The notes under the pieces: model-generated | What the model was told of the DNA's origin: nothing | The model's database searches: none | Seen by the model: only the letters and a program-made list of their open reading frames with translations | Assembly (NCBI GenBank): GCA_023428805.1 | Contig: JAEYWW010000393.1 | Span: forward strand, 1 to 6,238 | Direction of reading: 5' to 3' | Origin: Armatimonadota bacterium | Lineage (GTDB): Bacteria; Armatimonadota; Fimbriimonadia; Fimbriimonadales; Fimbriimonadaceae | Length of the DNA stretch: 6,238 bases | In this document: positions 1 through 6,162 of the stretch, piece by piece | Numbering within the stretch: the first letter of the stretch is position 1 | Layout: the number at the start of each line of letters is the position of its first letter | Position numbers and translations under genes: made by a program

Positions 1-39
1 GGTTGAATCACCCGGGGCATCGTCGCGTTTGCAGAAGTC

Positions 40-834
40 TTACTTGGCCCGCCAGAGGCCCTGCGGCTCATCATTGAGGAGGTTCACGCTGGCATCCGCC
101 GCACTCAGCCGTCCGAGATGGCCGTCCGCAAAGATCACATGGTTGCCGCCCGTGTGGCGGGGCTGGGCTTTCGTGTCGAAATCGTGAAAGGCGAGCCGGG
201 TCATGAACTTGGCGCCGACCCCCGGCCCCCGGTTCCCGCCCGGATTGTCATAGCCCACCAAAAAGCCGTCGTTCTGCAGCACTCCCCCATCCATCGACGG
301 AAATTCAACTGGGTTGTAGGAGTTCTTCGCCCCATGATTGCAGGTCTCCGTCAGCAGAGCGGTTGTGCTTGGCGCAGTCAAAAGGAGGCTCGGCTGGGCG
401 CTCATCCCGAGAGTCATGCCGAAAGAAGTGGCTGTTCTGCCGCTGTCCGAGGTGTAGACCAGAGTGTTCTCGGACACATGCGCGGAGGGACAGAGGAATG
501 TCGCTCGCTGTACCATGAAGGGCTTGACCGAAGCGACCCACGTCACCGGAACGCCTCCCTGAAGCAGCGGCACACCTGGTTCTGCCTCCGCATACACGGG
601 CGGAAATCGCTCGTCATGCTGCGCCGCATAAACAAGGAGCGCTTTGGAAACCTGCTGGAGGTTGGTGCTGCACACCTTGCGTTCGCCATCCTGCTTCATC
701 CGCTTGTAGACCGGCCAGACGATCAGGCCGATGATCGGAAGGAGCACCACGATGACGCGGATGTCTTTGATGCTGATGTATTGCGAATTGACTGGCTTCG
801 CGCCCTCGGGTGCGTCGGGATCGTATCGGCTCAC
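40..834 (-). CDS. Degenerate pseudopilin-like membrane protein with C-terminal H-X9-DG motif
   Basis: 264 aa, function unknown. One membrane segment lies at about residues 27-43. The stretch I20 to Y43 aligns without gaps to the N-terminal helix of the Armatimonadota/Planctomycetota pseudopilins (FTLIELLVV...FPVF), ending in the shared P-V-Y/F. It is followed by the family's C-x-x-N-L-x-Q-x-x-x-A-L-x-x-Y element (C55 to Y69) and by HDERFPP. The C-terminus has H227, nine residues, then D237-G238, the 'prepilin-type processing-associated H-X9-DG' signature. Three cysteines (C55, C115, C165) could form disulphides outside the membrane. The prepilin peptidase site is degraded: the -1 Gly is Y19, +1 is I20 and Glu5 is D24, so cleavage looks unlikely and it may stay as an anchored protein. 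The GTG start at 834 is supported by AAGGA six bases upstream and by a GTGA overlap with the stop of the upstream LCP gene, implying translational coupling. The family call is good; the role is not known. Confidence 0.85.
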   Translation of the reverse strand: MSRYDPDAPEGAKPVNSQYISIKDIRVIVVLLPIIGLIVWPVYKRMKQDGERKVCSTNLQQVSKALLVYAAQHDERFPPVYAEAEPGVPLLQGGVPVTWVASVKPFMVQRATFLCPSAHVSENTLVYTSDSGRTATSFGMTLGMSAQPSLLLTAPSTTALLTETCNHGAKNSYNPVEFPSMDGGVLQNDGFLVGYDNPGGNRGPGVGAKFMTRLAFHDFDTKAQPRHTGGNHVIFADGHLGRLSAADASVNLLNDEPQGLWRAK

Positions 835-1811
835 TTCTCTTCCTTTGCGCCGGTCTCTGCCCAGAGACCAATGTCTTCCATGACCTCTCGAAACTTGTCC
901 GAATCAATCGACTGCGTGTAGGCGCGGGATGAATTGTGGCTGATCACCGGAAGCGCGCCCAGGCGGATGTTCTCAGCAGGCACATCCTTGGCGAACCGCA
1001 TCAAAGCGGCCACTTCGGCGGAGGAGAACGTGTTGCCCAAAATCGCCACGGTCTGGTCGGCCACCTCGGGAATCTTCGTGGGGTTGGCGATCACCACATC
1101 CTTCACCGAAAGCATGAGCTGCTTCTGCCGATCCTGACGCTTGAAGTCGCTGTCGCCCTTTCGATACCGGACATAGCCCATCGCCTGCTCTCCATCCAAA
1201 TGCTGCGGGCCTTTCTTGAGATTGATGTCGAGCTTCCCCGCGCGGTCGACGTACCGCATGTTGCGGTCAACATCCAGATCGACGCCGCCGATCATGTCGA
1301 TCATGTTCTTGAACGCCTCGAAGTTCAGCACAACAACCCGGTCGATCTTGAGGCCGAGAACATCCTCGACAACCTCCTTGCTCAGGTCCGGCCCGCCGTA
1401 GGCGTGGGCGGCGTTGATCTTGTCCGAACCATGCCCCGGAATCTTGACCATCAGGTCCCGTGGAATGGAGATTCCCTTGACGGTCTTGTCCTTCAACCCC
1501 AGTTTGGCGACCATGATCATGTCGCTGCGCGCGGCGGATCGCGTGACCCGCTTTCCTCCCCGCGTGTAGTCCTGGTCGCAGCCGAGAATCAGGATTGTCA
1601 TATCCTCTTCCTCCTTCAAAACAGACTGAGGAGAGGTGTTGCTGATGGACTGCCGGATGGCCTCCTTGACCACGTCGCTGCGGTTGATGAGCCCGGTGGC
1701 TGAGCCGACGAACCAGCCGGCGATGGCGGCCGCCACCGCCCCAAACACCAGCCCAATCCTGGCTCGGGCTGGCCTGCTGGCACGTCGGTTCATAGGAGTA
1801 GAGCGCGGCAT
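831..1811 (-). CDS. LytR-CpsA-Psr (LCP) family envelope protein
   Basis: 326 aa. LCP proteins are membrane-anchored enzymes that move lipid-linked glycopolymers onto the cell wall or other envelope acceptors; the exact substrate here cannot be read from sequence. A short basic cytoplasmic N-terminus (residues 1-19) is followed by one membrane helix (about 20-42) and an extracytoplasmic LCP domain from about residue 71. Visible LCP motifs, in order: TILILGCD (72-79), RSD (95-97), SIPRD (115-119), KINAAHAYGG (131-140), GGVDLDV (175-181), and the strongly conserved block LDGEQAMGYVRYRKGDSDF (205-223) followed by R225, Q226 and R228. These arginines and aspartates normally bind the polyprenyl pyrophosphate. 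No C-terminal LytR_C domain is present, so it is a single-domain member of ordinary length. The ATG at 1811 is chosen because AGGTG lies seven bases upstream; the next ATG (1793) lacks a ribosome binding site. It is first in an operon with the pseudopilin-like gene, whose ribosome binding site lies in its final Lys/Glu codons. Confidence 0.93.
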   Translation of the reverse strand: MPRSTPMNRRASRPARARIGLVFGAVAAAIAGWFVGSATGLINRSDVVKEAIRQSISNTSPQSVLKEEEDMTILILGCDQDYTRGGKRVTRSAARSDMIMVAKLGLKDKTVKGISIPRDLMVKIPGHGSDKINAAHAYGGPDLSKEVVEDVLGLKIDRVVVLNFEAFKNMIDMIGGVDLDVDRNMRYVDRAGKLDINLKKGPQHLDGEQAMGYVRYRKGDSDFKRQDRQKQLMLSVKDVVIANPTKIPEVADQTVAILGNTFSSAEVAALMRFAKDVPAENIRLGALPVISHNSSRAYTQSIDSDKFREVMEDIGLWAETGAKEEK

Positions 1812-1914
1812 CCTGCCGCACCTAATTCAACAGAAGGCAAATCTATCTCGTTCCAGGGGATAGGGCAGATGAGGTCATGCCTTGCGATGCCCGGAGGAAA
1901 ACTTCCCTTCTCCG

Positions 1915-1948
1915 AAAAACAGAAAAGCCAATCCGAACGGATGGCTTT
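1915..1948 (-). terminator. Intrinsic terminator on the minus strand (end of candidate tracrRNA)
   Basis: A 6-bp stem (1943-1948 with 1924-1929) is continued, after one unpaired base at 1930, by a 4-bp stem (1939-1942 with 1931-1934). It closes on a four-base loop (1935-1938, GTTC on the minus strand). On the minus strand the stem is followed by TTTTCTGTTTTT. The plus strand has no T-rich run after this hairpin, which fixes the direction. It would also shield the LCP operon, which starts about 100 bases further on, from read-through. Confidence 0.65.
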
Positions 1949-1954
1949 CCAGAC

Positions 1955-2003
1955 GAATCCTGACAACAGGACCCTGTTTGATTTCCTTTTCAGGAGAATC
2001 CTG
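1955..2003. repeat. Short direct repeat GAATCCTG, two copies
   Basis: GAATCCTG occurs at 1955-1962 and at 1996-2003, 41 bases apart. The second copy includes the 3' arm of the 1991-2003 hairpin. Both lie inside the candidate tracrRNA, where on the transcribed strand they read CAGGATTC. The two copies might offer alternative pairing partners for the TCCTG arm; a chance match of eight bases is also possible. Confidence 0.4.
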
Positions 2004-2017
2004 CGAGATTGAATCTC

Positions 2018-2050
2018 TTAGTGAGACAAGCAGGCAGGCTCTTATCTGAT
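2018..2050 (-). other. Putative anti-repeat segment of the tracrRNA
   Basis: This is the single-stranded part of the predicted RNA before its first hairpin, read on the minus strand from 2050 to 2018 and including GCTTGTCTCACTAAG at 2032-2018. By the geometry of tracrRNA:crRNA pairing, the 5' end of the CRISPR repeat should pair near the 3' end of this segment. The repeat is therefore expected to begin with something like GTGAGACAAGC, or a mismatched variant of it. This is inference; the limits are approximate. Confidence 0.4.
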
Positions 2051-2055
2051 ACACT
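2047..2055 (+). promoter_or_regulatory. Possible extended -10 box for cas9
   Basis: TGATACACT is an extended -10 (TG, one base, TACACT; four of six consensus matches) that would start a transcript near 2062, about 20 bases before the cas9 ATG. I see no convincing -35 box upstream (2025-2032 is a poor match). It overlaps the start-site region of the opposing promoter. Weak evidence; cas9 could use another promoter further upstream. Confidence 0.25.
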
Positions 2056-2058
2056 TTA

Positions 2059-2088
2059 TTTTTACCATAGGAACCCTACTTATGTCAA
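2059..2088 (-). promoter_or_regulatory. Minus-strand promoter for the candidate tracrRNA, overlapping the cas9 start codon
   Basis: On the minus strand there is a perfect TTGACA -35 box (2088-2083), an 18-base spacer (2082-2065), and a TAAAAA -10 box (2064-2059) preceded by TGG, giving an extended -10. The predicted start is near 2053. The -35 box covers bases 2 to 7 of the cas9 coding sequence. The -10 box matches TATAAT at four of six positions. Confidence 0.6.
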
Positions 2089-5000
2089 CAGCATCCCAGC
2101 TTATTCTCGGCCTCGACCTTGGCTCCGCATCCATCGGATTTGCCCTGGTCAGATTGAAGGAAGCGCAAGAAGGCGAGATCGTCCAAATAGGCGTCCGAAT
2201 CTTTGAAGAGGCCATCACACCAAAGGAGAAGGTGCCTAAGAACCGCAACCGCAGGCAGAAGCGCGGTGCCCGTACCCTCTACCGAAGACGTCGCCAGAGG
2301 CGTCGCCTGATCCTAGATCTGCTGATTCAATCCGGCCTCCTCCCGGAGGATGCCCAGGCCAGAGATGCGCTCCTCCATGATTCCAGTCGTCATCCCTATC
2401 TGCAGAGAAAGGAAGCGCTCGACTCCTGCCTGTCCGCCCACGAAGTGGGGCGGATCATCTTCCACCTTGCCCAGAGGCGCGGATTCAAGAGCAACCGCAA
2501 GGCAAGCGGCATTGAGGGAGTGGATGATCCCGATATTCTCGCCCTCATCCAAGAAGAAGAGGAGCGGGAGATGCTGGCCGCCGCTGCGAAGGAGAAGCGG
2601 GCCCGTGAGGCCGCCGCTCAGAAAGGACGAGAGTATGCGGCTTCAGCCGAAGATGCGGGAGTGGTGCTCTCCGCCATCGCCACTCTGCGAGACGAGATCG
2701 AATCCAGCGGTTCACGAACCCTGGGAGAGTATCTCGCAGGGCAGATCGAACGAGGATTGCCTGCGAGAAGGCGCCACACCGAAAGAGCCATGATCGAGCA
2801 TGAGTTCGAGATGATCTGGGCTCATCAGGCCAAGGGCCACCCGCAGATGACCGATTCCCTGCGGGCGCAGGTTCATCAGGCGATCTTCTGGCAGCGACCC
2901 CTGCGTGGGGCGGAAAGGAGCATCGGAACCTGCCAGTATGAAAAGGGGCGAAAGCGTCTGCCGACAGCTCATCCTCTCGCGCAAAAGGTCCGCATCCTCC
3001 AGGATGTCAACCACATCACCATCCGTCAGCCCGGTCAGCGGGACCCATCCTTCCTGACAGCCGAGCAAAGAAGCCTTGTGTCGCAAACCCTGCTCGCCCA
3101 AGGAGAACTTTCCTGGAGCAAATTCAGGAGCATCATCAAAGCGGGCAAAAACACCGTCATCAACCTCCAGGAAGGCGGCATGGACAAGCTGAAGGGCGAC
3201 AGGACTTCCCTCGGTATGAGAAGCGCGATCGGCGATAGGTGGAACAGCATGAACGATGACCAGCAGGATCGACTCTTTGAGCAGATCCGCACCATCGACG
3301 ACAAGAGCGCCCTGATCCGAAGGCTCCGCTCGGAGTGGGGCTTTGCCCCCCGCGAAGCGTATGCTCTGGCAACTTGGGAGCCCGAATATGGGTATGCCAG
3401 CCTCAGCCGACGGGCCATGCGCCGCATCCTCCCGCACCTTGAGGCAGGGCTCAACCACCACGATGCCTGCCAGGCAGCGGGATACCAAAGGATCGACCAA
3501 AAGCCGAAGGGCGCACAGGACAGGCTGGAGGTCGAGGACATACCAAAACTTGCCAATCCTGTCGTCAGCAAGGCTCTCCACGAGGTGCGCCGCGTCCTCA
3601 ACACACTCATCCGTGAACACGGAAAACCGGATGTCATCCGCATCGAAATGGCACGGGAGCTCAAGCTCAATAAGGAGCGGCAGGCCGACGTCATCAAGGC
3701 CATCAAAAAGAACGAAAAGCTGAATGAACTGGCGGTCGAACGGGCCCAGGCTCTCGGAATCGTCCGACCCTCACGTAAGGACAAGCTGAAATACCGGCTA
3801 TGGAAGGAGTGTGAGGGGGTCTGCCCCTACACGGGCACGATCATTCCCGAATCAATGCTGTTCAGCCCCCAAGTGGATGTTGAGCACATCATCCCCTGGT
3901 CCGTGAGCATCGACGACTCCTACGCCAACAAAACCCTCTGCATGGCGGAGGAGAACCGTCTGGTGAAGTCGAAGAAGACACCCTATCAAGCCTATTCGTC
4001 CATGCCGGAGCGCTACGCGGAAATCCTGGAAAGAGTGGATCGCTTCCCTCACGCCAACCACAAGAAGAAGCTCTTCCGAATGCGCGATATTCCCGAAGAC
4101 TTTGCCTCCCGACAGCTCAATGACACAAGCTATATCTGCACTGAGGTCATGAAGTTCGTTGGCAGGCTGGGCGTCAGTGTGGAGGTCAGCAAGGGAGCCG
4201 CCACCGCCGCCCTCCGACGCAGATGGGGGCTCAACTCGATCCTGGCGGAGGACGGCGAAAAGACGCGGGCCGATCACCGCCACCACGCCGTTGATGCCCT
4301 GGTCATCGCCCTCACCAGCCGCAGTTTGTTCCAGCGCCTCTCCCGGGAGTCGGCGACAACGGGGGCAGGACTCTCTGATCGTGAGCTGGTCGTTCCCGAG
4401 CCATGGACGGACTTCCGTGCCCAGGCCGAGCGTGCCGTCCGGCAGATCGTCGTCTCTCATCAGGCCACCCGAAAGGTCCGGGGGGCGCTGCACCAGGAAA
4501 CGGCGTATGGCTGGCGCGAGGGCGAGGGGCGCTACGTCCTCCGCAAGCCCATTGCCTCACTCACCAACGGGGAGATTGAGCGCATCCGCGATGTCCGGAT
4601 CCGCGCCCAAGTCCAGGAGCAAGTCGCCCAACAGGGGATCGCTTCGCTCGCCGACTCCAATCACCCGATCACACTGCGCGACCGCAGGGGAGAGCCTGTC
4701 TACGACTCACACGGACACTTGAGGGTGGTCAAGAGAGTGCGGCTCAATGCCCGCGAGAAGCCCGGCAGCCTCATCCCCGTCGGCCCGCACAAACATTTCG
4801 CCAACTCTGTCAACCACCACCTGATGGTCTTGGAAGCGGAAGATGGCTGTAGAGACTTTGAAGTGGTCTCAATGTTTGAAGCCGCCCGAAGGATCGCCAA
4901 TGGCGAACCGCTTTTCAAGTCGTCCAGCGACCGCCCGGGTTGGAGAGTGGTGCTGCACCTCTGCGCGAATGATATTGTCCGCATGGCGGGCGAGCATTCC

Positions 5001-5216
5001 GGTTTATGGCGTGTGAACAGCTTCAATATGTCGCCCAGTTTCCGCGAAGTTATTCTCCAGAGGCTATCCGACAGCATGCCCGCTCGTGAATCGCTCATGC
5101 CCATCCAACGCATCACATCTCCCAAGACTATGCAGTTCTTCGTATCCCGCGTGATTCTGGACGCCATTGGCACGATCATTGCCGAAGAGCGATGCCGTGG
5201 CCGAGAGGATCGTTGA
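2082..5216 (+). CDS. cas9: Cas9, type II-C CRISPR RNA-guided DNA endonuclease
   Basis: 1044 aa, typical of compact II-C Cas9. With crRNA:tracrRNA it cuts double-stranded DNA next to a PAM. Domains in order: RuvC-I LGLDLGSASIG (D12, equivalent to SpCas9 D10); arginine-rich bridge helix (about 54-80); recognition lobe, with LAQRRGFKSNRK (129-140) and a block from AIFWQRPLRG (267-276) to HPLAQKVRILQDVNHI (297-312) typical of II-C; RuvC-II IRIEMAREL (E522); HNH with CPYTG (581-585), V-D-V-E-H (H602 catalytic), N616 and N625; RuvC-III HRHHAVDAL (H735, D738); PAM-interacting C-terminal part (about 880-1044) with KHFANSVNHH. E601 replaces the Asp next to the HNH histidine, a change found in other II-C members. 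All catalytic residues are present, so it should be active. A Glu/Ala/Lys-rich stretch (157-190) looks like a coiled or flexible insert. The ATG at 2082 has AGGAA eight bases upstream. The last 20 bases overlap cas1. Confidence 0.98.
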   Translation: MSTASQLILGLDLGSASIGFALVRLKEAQEGEIVQIGVRIFEEAITPKEKVPKNRNRRQKRGARTLYRRRRQRRRLILDLLIQSGLLPEDAQARDALLHDSSRHPYLQRKEALDSCLSAHEVGRIIFHLAQRRGFKSNRKASGIEGVDDPDILALIQEEEEREMLAAAAKEKRAREAAAQKGREYAASAEDAGVVLSAIATLRDEIESSGSRTLGEYLAGQIERGLPARRRHTERAMIEHEFEMIWAHQAKGHPQMTDSLRAQVHQAIFWQRPLRGAERSIGTCQYEKGRKRLPTAHPLAQKVRILQDVNHITIRQPGQRDPSFLTAEQRSLVSQTLLAQGELSWSKFRSIIKAGKNTVINLQEGGMDKLKGDRTSLGMRSAIGDRWNSMNDDQQDRLFEQIRTIDDKSALIRRLRSEWGFAPREAYALATWEPEYGYASLSRRAMRRILPHLEAGLNHHDACQAAGYQRIDQKPKGAQDRLEVEDIPKLANPVVSKALHEVRRVLNTLIREHGKPDVIRIEMARELKLNKERQADVIKAIKKNEKLNELAVERAQALGIVRPSRKDKLKYRLWKECEGVCPYTGTIIPESMLFSPQVDVEHIIPWSVSIDDSYANKTLCMAEENRLVKSKKTPYQAYSSMPERYAEILERVDRFPHANHKKKLFRMRDIPEDFASRQLNDTSYICTEVMKFVGRLGVSVEVSKGAATAALRRRWGLNSILAEDGEKTRADHRHHAVDALVIALTSRSLFQRLSRESATTGAGLSDRELVVPEPWTDFRAQAERAVRQIVVSHQATRKVRGALHQETAYGWREGEGRYVLRKPIASLTNGEIERIRDVRIRAQVQEQVAQQGIASLADSNHPITLRDRRGEPVYDSHGHLRVVKRVRLNAREKPGSLIPVGPHKHFANSVNHHLMVLEAEDGCRDFEVVSMFEAARRIANGEPLFKSSSDRPGWRVVLHLCANDIVRMAGEHSGLWRVNSFNMSPSFREVILQRLSDSMPARESLMPIQRITSPKTMQFFVSRVILDAIGTIIAEERCRGREDR

Positions 5217-6162
5217 GGTCGCCCATCCCGCCCTTCTCAAGCGGGAATCCTGCCACCTGGTCGTCTTCCAGGAGGATGGGGAGGCGGGGCGTGTGCCCTT
5301 CGAAGAGCTGGGAATGCTGCTCCTCGACGGTCCCGGCATCACCCTGACGCATGAGGTTGTGCGCTCGCTGATGGTCGAGGGAGGAGCCTTTGTGGTCAGC
5401 GACGAGCGGCATCTTCCCTGCGGATTGATGCTCCCGATCGATGGACACAGCCTCCACGCCAAAACCTTACGCGAACAGGTCGCCAGCAGCGAGCCCAAGC
5501 GCAAGCAGGTCTGGAGGCAGATCGTCCAAGCCAAGCTCGCATCCCAGGCCGACGTGCTCGACTGGAGGGGTGGACCCGAAGCTCGGCGGGCGGCCCGGAC
5601 CATCCGCGAGATGATCCCCGATGTCCGTTCCGGGGACACAAGCAACCGCGAGGCGGTGGCCGCCATGCTGTACTTCCCCGCCCTCTTCGGCGATGGATTT
5701 GTGAGGGAGAGGGATGAACTGGGCGTCAATGCGATGCTCAACTATGGCTATGCGGTTGTCCGGGCTGCAGTGGCTCGGTCGCTGGTGGGGGCCGGGCTGC
5801 ACTGCGCGCTGGGAGTCCACCACGACAACCAATACAACGGATTCAATCTGGCCGATGACGCGGTTGAGCCGCTGCGCCCCCTGGTCGATCAGCACGTCAT
5901 GACCCTGGTTCTGCGCGGCGAAGCCGAGGATCAACTGACACCCGCGCTCAAGCGCTCCCTGCTCCGCATCCTCACCACCACCGTGGTTTTTGACGGCAGA
6001 CCCCACCCCATTCTCAGCGCGATGCCCCTCTATGCCGCCTCGATTCGTCGCGCCATCTGCGAAGAGGCACGAAAAGTGCAGGTTCCTGTCTGGAACCCGA
6101 TCAAAAGGAGCCGCAATGACCTTCGGAGGATTTCGAGCAATGTGGGTGATGGTGATGTTTGA
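5197..6162 (+). CDS. cas1: Cas1, type II CRISPR integrase
   Basis: 321 aa from the chosen GTG. Cas1 is the integrase subunit of the Cas1-Cas2 complex that inserts new spacers into the array. The N-terminal beta-rich part includes VPFEELGMLLLDGPGITLT (33-51) and the DERHLPCGLMLP block (69-80), which matches type II Cas1 of the Neisseria kind. The catalytic helical domain has SGDTSNREAVAA with E152, GVHHDNQYNGFNLADD with H209, and D220/D221, followed by EPLRPLVD. All metal-binding positions are intact. The start is ambiguous. GTG 5197 gives an N-terminus of the same length as Neisseria Cas1 and has a purine-rich GAAGAG seven bases upstream. TTG 5179 or TTG 5167 would add 6 or 10 residues but lack a ribosome binding site. 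It overlaps the cas9 end by 20 bases and the cas2 start by 47, so expression is probably coupled in one operon. Its last 15 or so residues, lying over cas2, are low-complexity (ending GDGDV) and may be unconserved. Confidence 0.96.
   Translation: MAERIVEVAHPALLKRESCHLVVFQEDGEAGRVPFEELGMLLLDGPGITLTHEVVRSLMVEGGAFVVSDERHLPCGLMLPIDGHSLHAKTLREQVASSEPKRKQVWRQIVQAKLASQADVLDWRGGPEARRAARTIREMIPDVRSGDTSNREAVAAMLYFPALFGDGFVRERDELGVNAMLNYGYAVVRAAVARSLVGAGLHCALGVHHDNQYNGFNLADDAVEPLRPLVDQHVMTLVLRGEAEDQLTPALKRSLLRILTTTVVFDGRPHPILSAMPLYAASIRRAICEEARKVQVPVWNPIKRSRNDLRRISSNVGDGDV
6105..6130 (+). promoter_or_regulatory. Two ribosome binding sites offering alternative cas2 starts
   Basis: AAGGAG at 6105-6110 lies five bases before ATG 6116. 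GGAGGA at 6125-6130 lies nine bases before a second in-frame ATG at 6140. The first gives the eight-residue lead MTFGGFRA before MWVMVMFDLP, a lead of the sort seen in several other type II-C Cas2 proteins, so I favour 6116. Both sites lie inside the cas1 coding sequence. Confidence 0.5.

Larger units (their letters stand above)
1915..2053 (-). ncRNA. Candidate tracrRNA of the type II-C system
   Basis: Predicted RNA of about 139 nt transcribed away from cas9. tracrRNA pairs with crRNA repeats, guides RNase III processing and holds the guide in Cas9. Seen in the sequence: a promoter-like -35/-10 pair just upstream (2059-2088), an unstructured first part of about 35 nt (the anti-repeat position), then four consecutive hairpins. 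These are 2005-2017 (5 bp, loop of 3), 1991-2003 (5 bp, loop of 3), 1965-1978 (5 bp, loop of 4) and 1924-1948 (10 bp with one bulge), the last followed by T-rich sequence. The first short hairpin directly after the anti-repeat position would be the nexus. The order matches known II-C tracrRNAs such as that of Campylobacter jejuni. The transcription start (about 2053) is inferred from the -10 position. No array repeat is visible, so pairing could not be tested; it could instead be another structured RNA or cas9 leader. Confidence 0.6.

Noticed and set aside
1..20. Possible start of a further minus-strand gene (ATG at 20-18), 19 bases after the pseudopilin-like stop.
   Set aside because: Only six codons are visible and there is no clear ribosome binding site upstream, so a gene cannot be supported.
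118..1703. Long plus-strand open frames (118-921 and 936-1703) opposite the pseudopilin-like and LCP genes.
   Set aside because: Their translations show no recognisable domain, whereas the minus-strand frames carry clear family motifs, membrane segments and ribosome binding sites. They are antisense shadows in GC-rich DNA.
1924..2017. Reading the four hairpins as a plus-strand cas9 leader or riboswitch.
   Set aside because: The T-rich tract follows the strongest hairpin only on the minus strand, and the best promoter also reads in that direction.
2058..2069. ATTTTTACCATA resembles one end of the Campylobacter jejuni CRISPR repeat, suggesting a stray repeat.
   Set aside because: The match is about a dozen AT-rich bases with no second copy, and it is better explained as the -10 region of the minus-strand promoter.
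1812..2081. A CRISPR array or degenerate repeat units upstream of cas9.
   Set aside because: No repeated unit of 25-40 bases is present; the only direct repeat seen is eight bases. No array was found elsewhere in the window by eye.
2712..4493. Long minus-strand open frames inside cas9 (for example 2712-3620, 3035-3784, 3852-4493).
   Set aside because: They lie opposite conserved Cas9 motifs, have no recognisable domains and arise from codon bias of the real gene.
5167..5196. Earlier cas1 starts at TTG 5167 or TTG 5179.
   Set aside because: They would add residues not expected in type II Cas1, use a rare start codon without a ribosome binding site, and increase the overlap with cas9.
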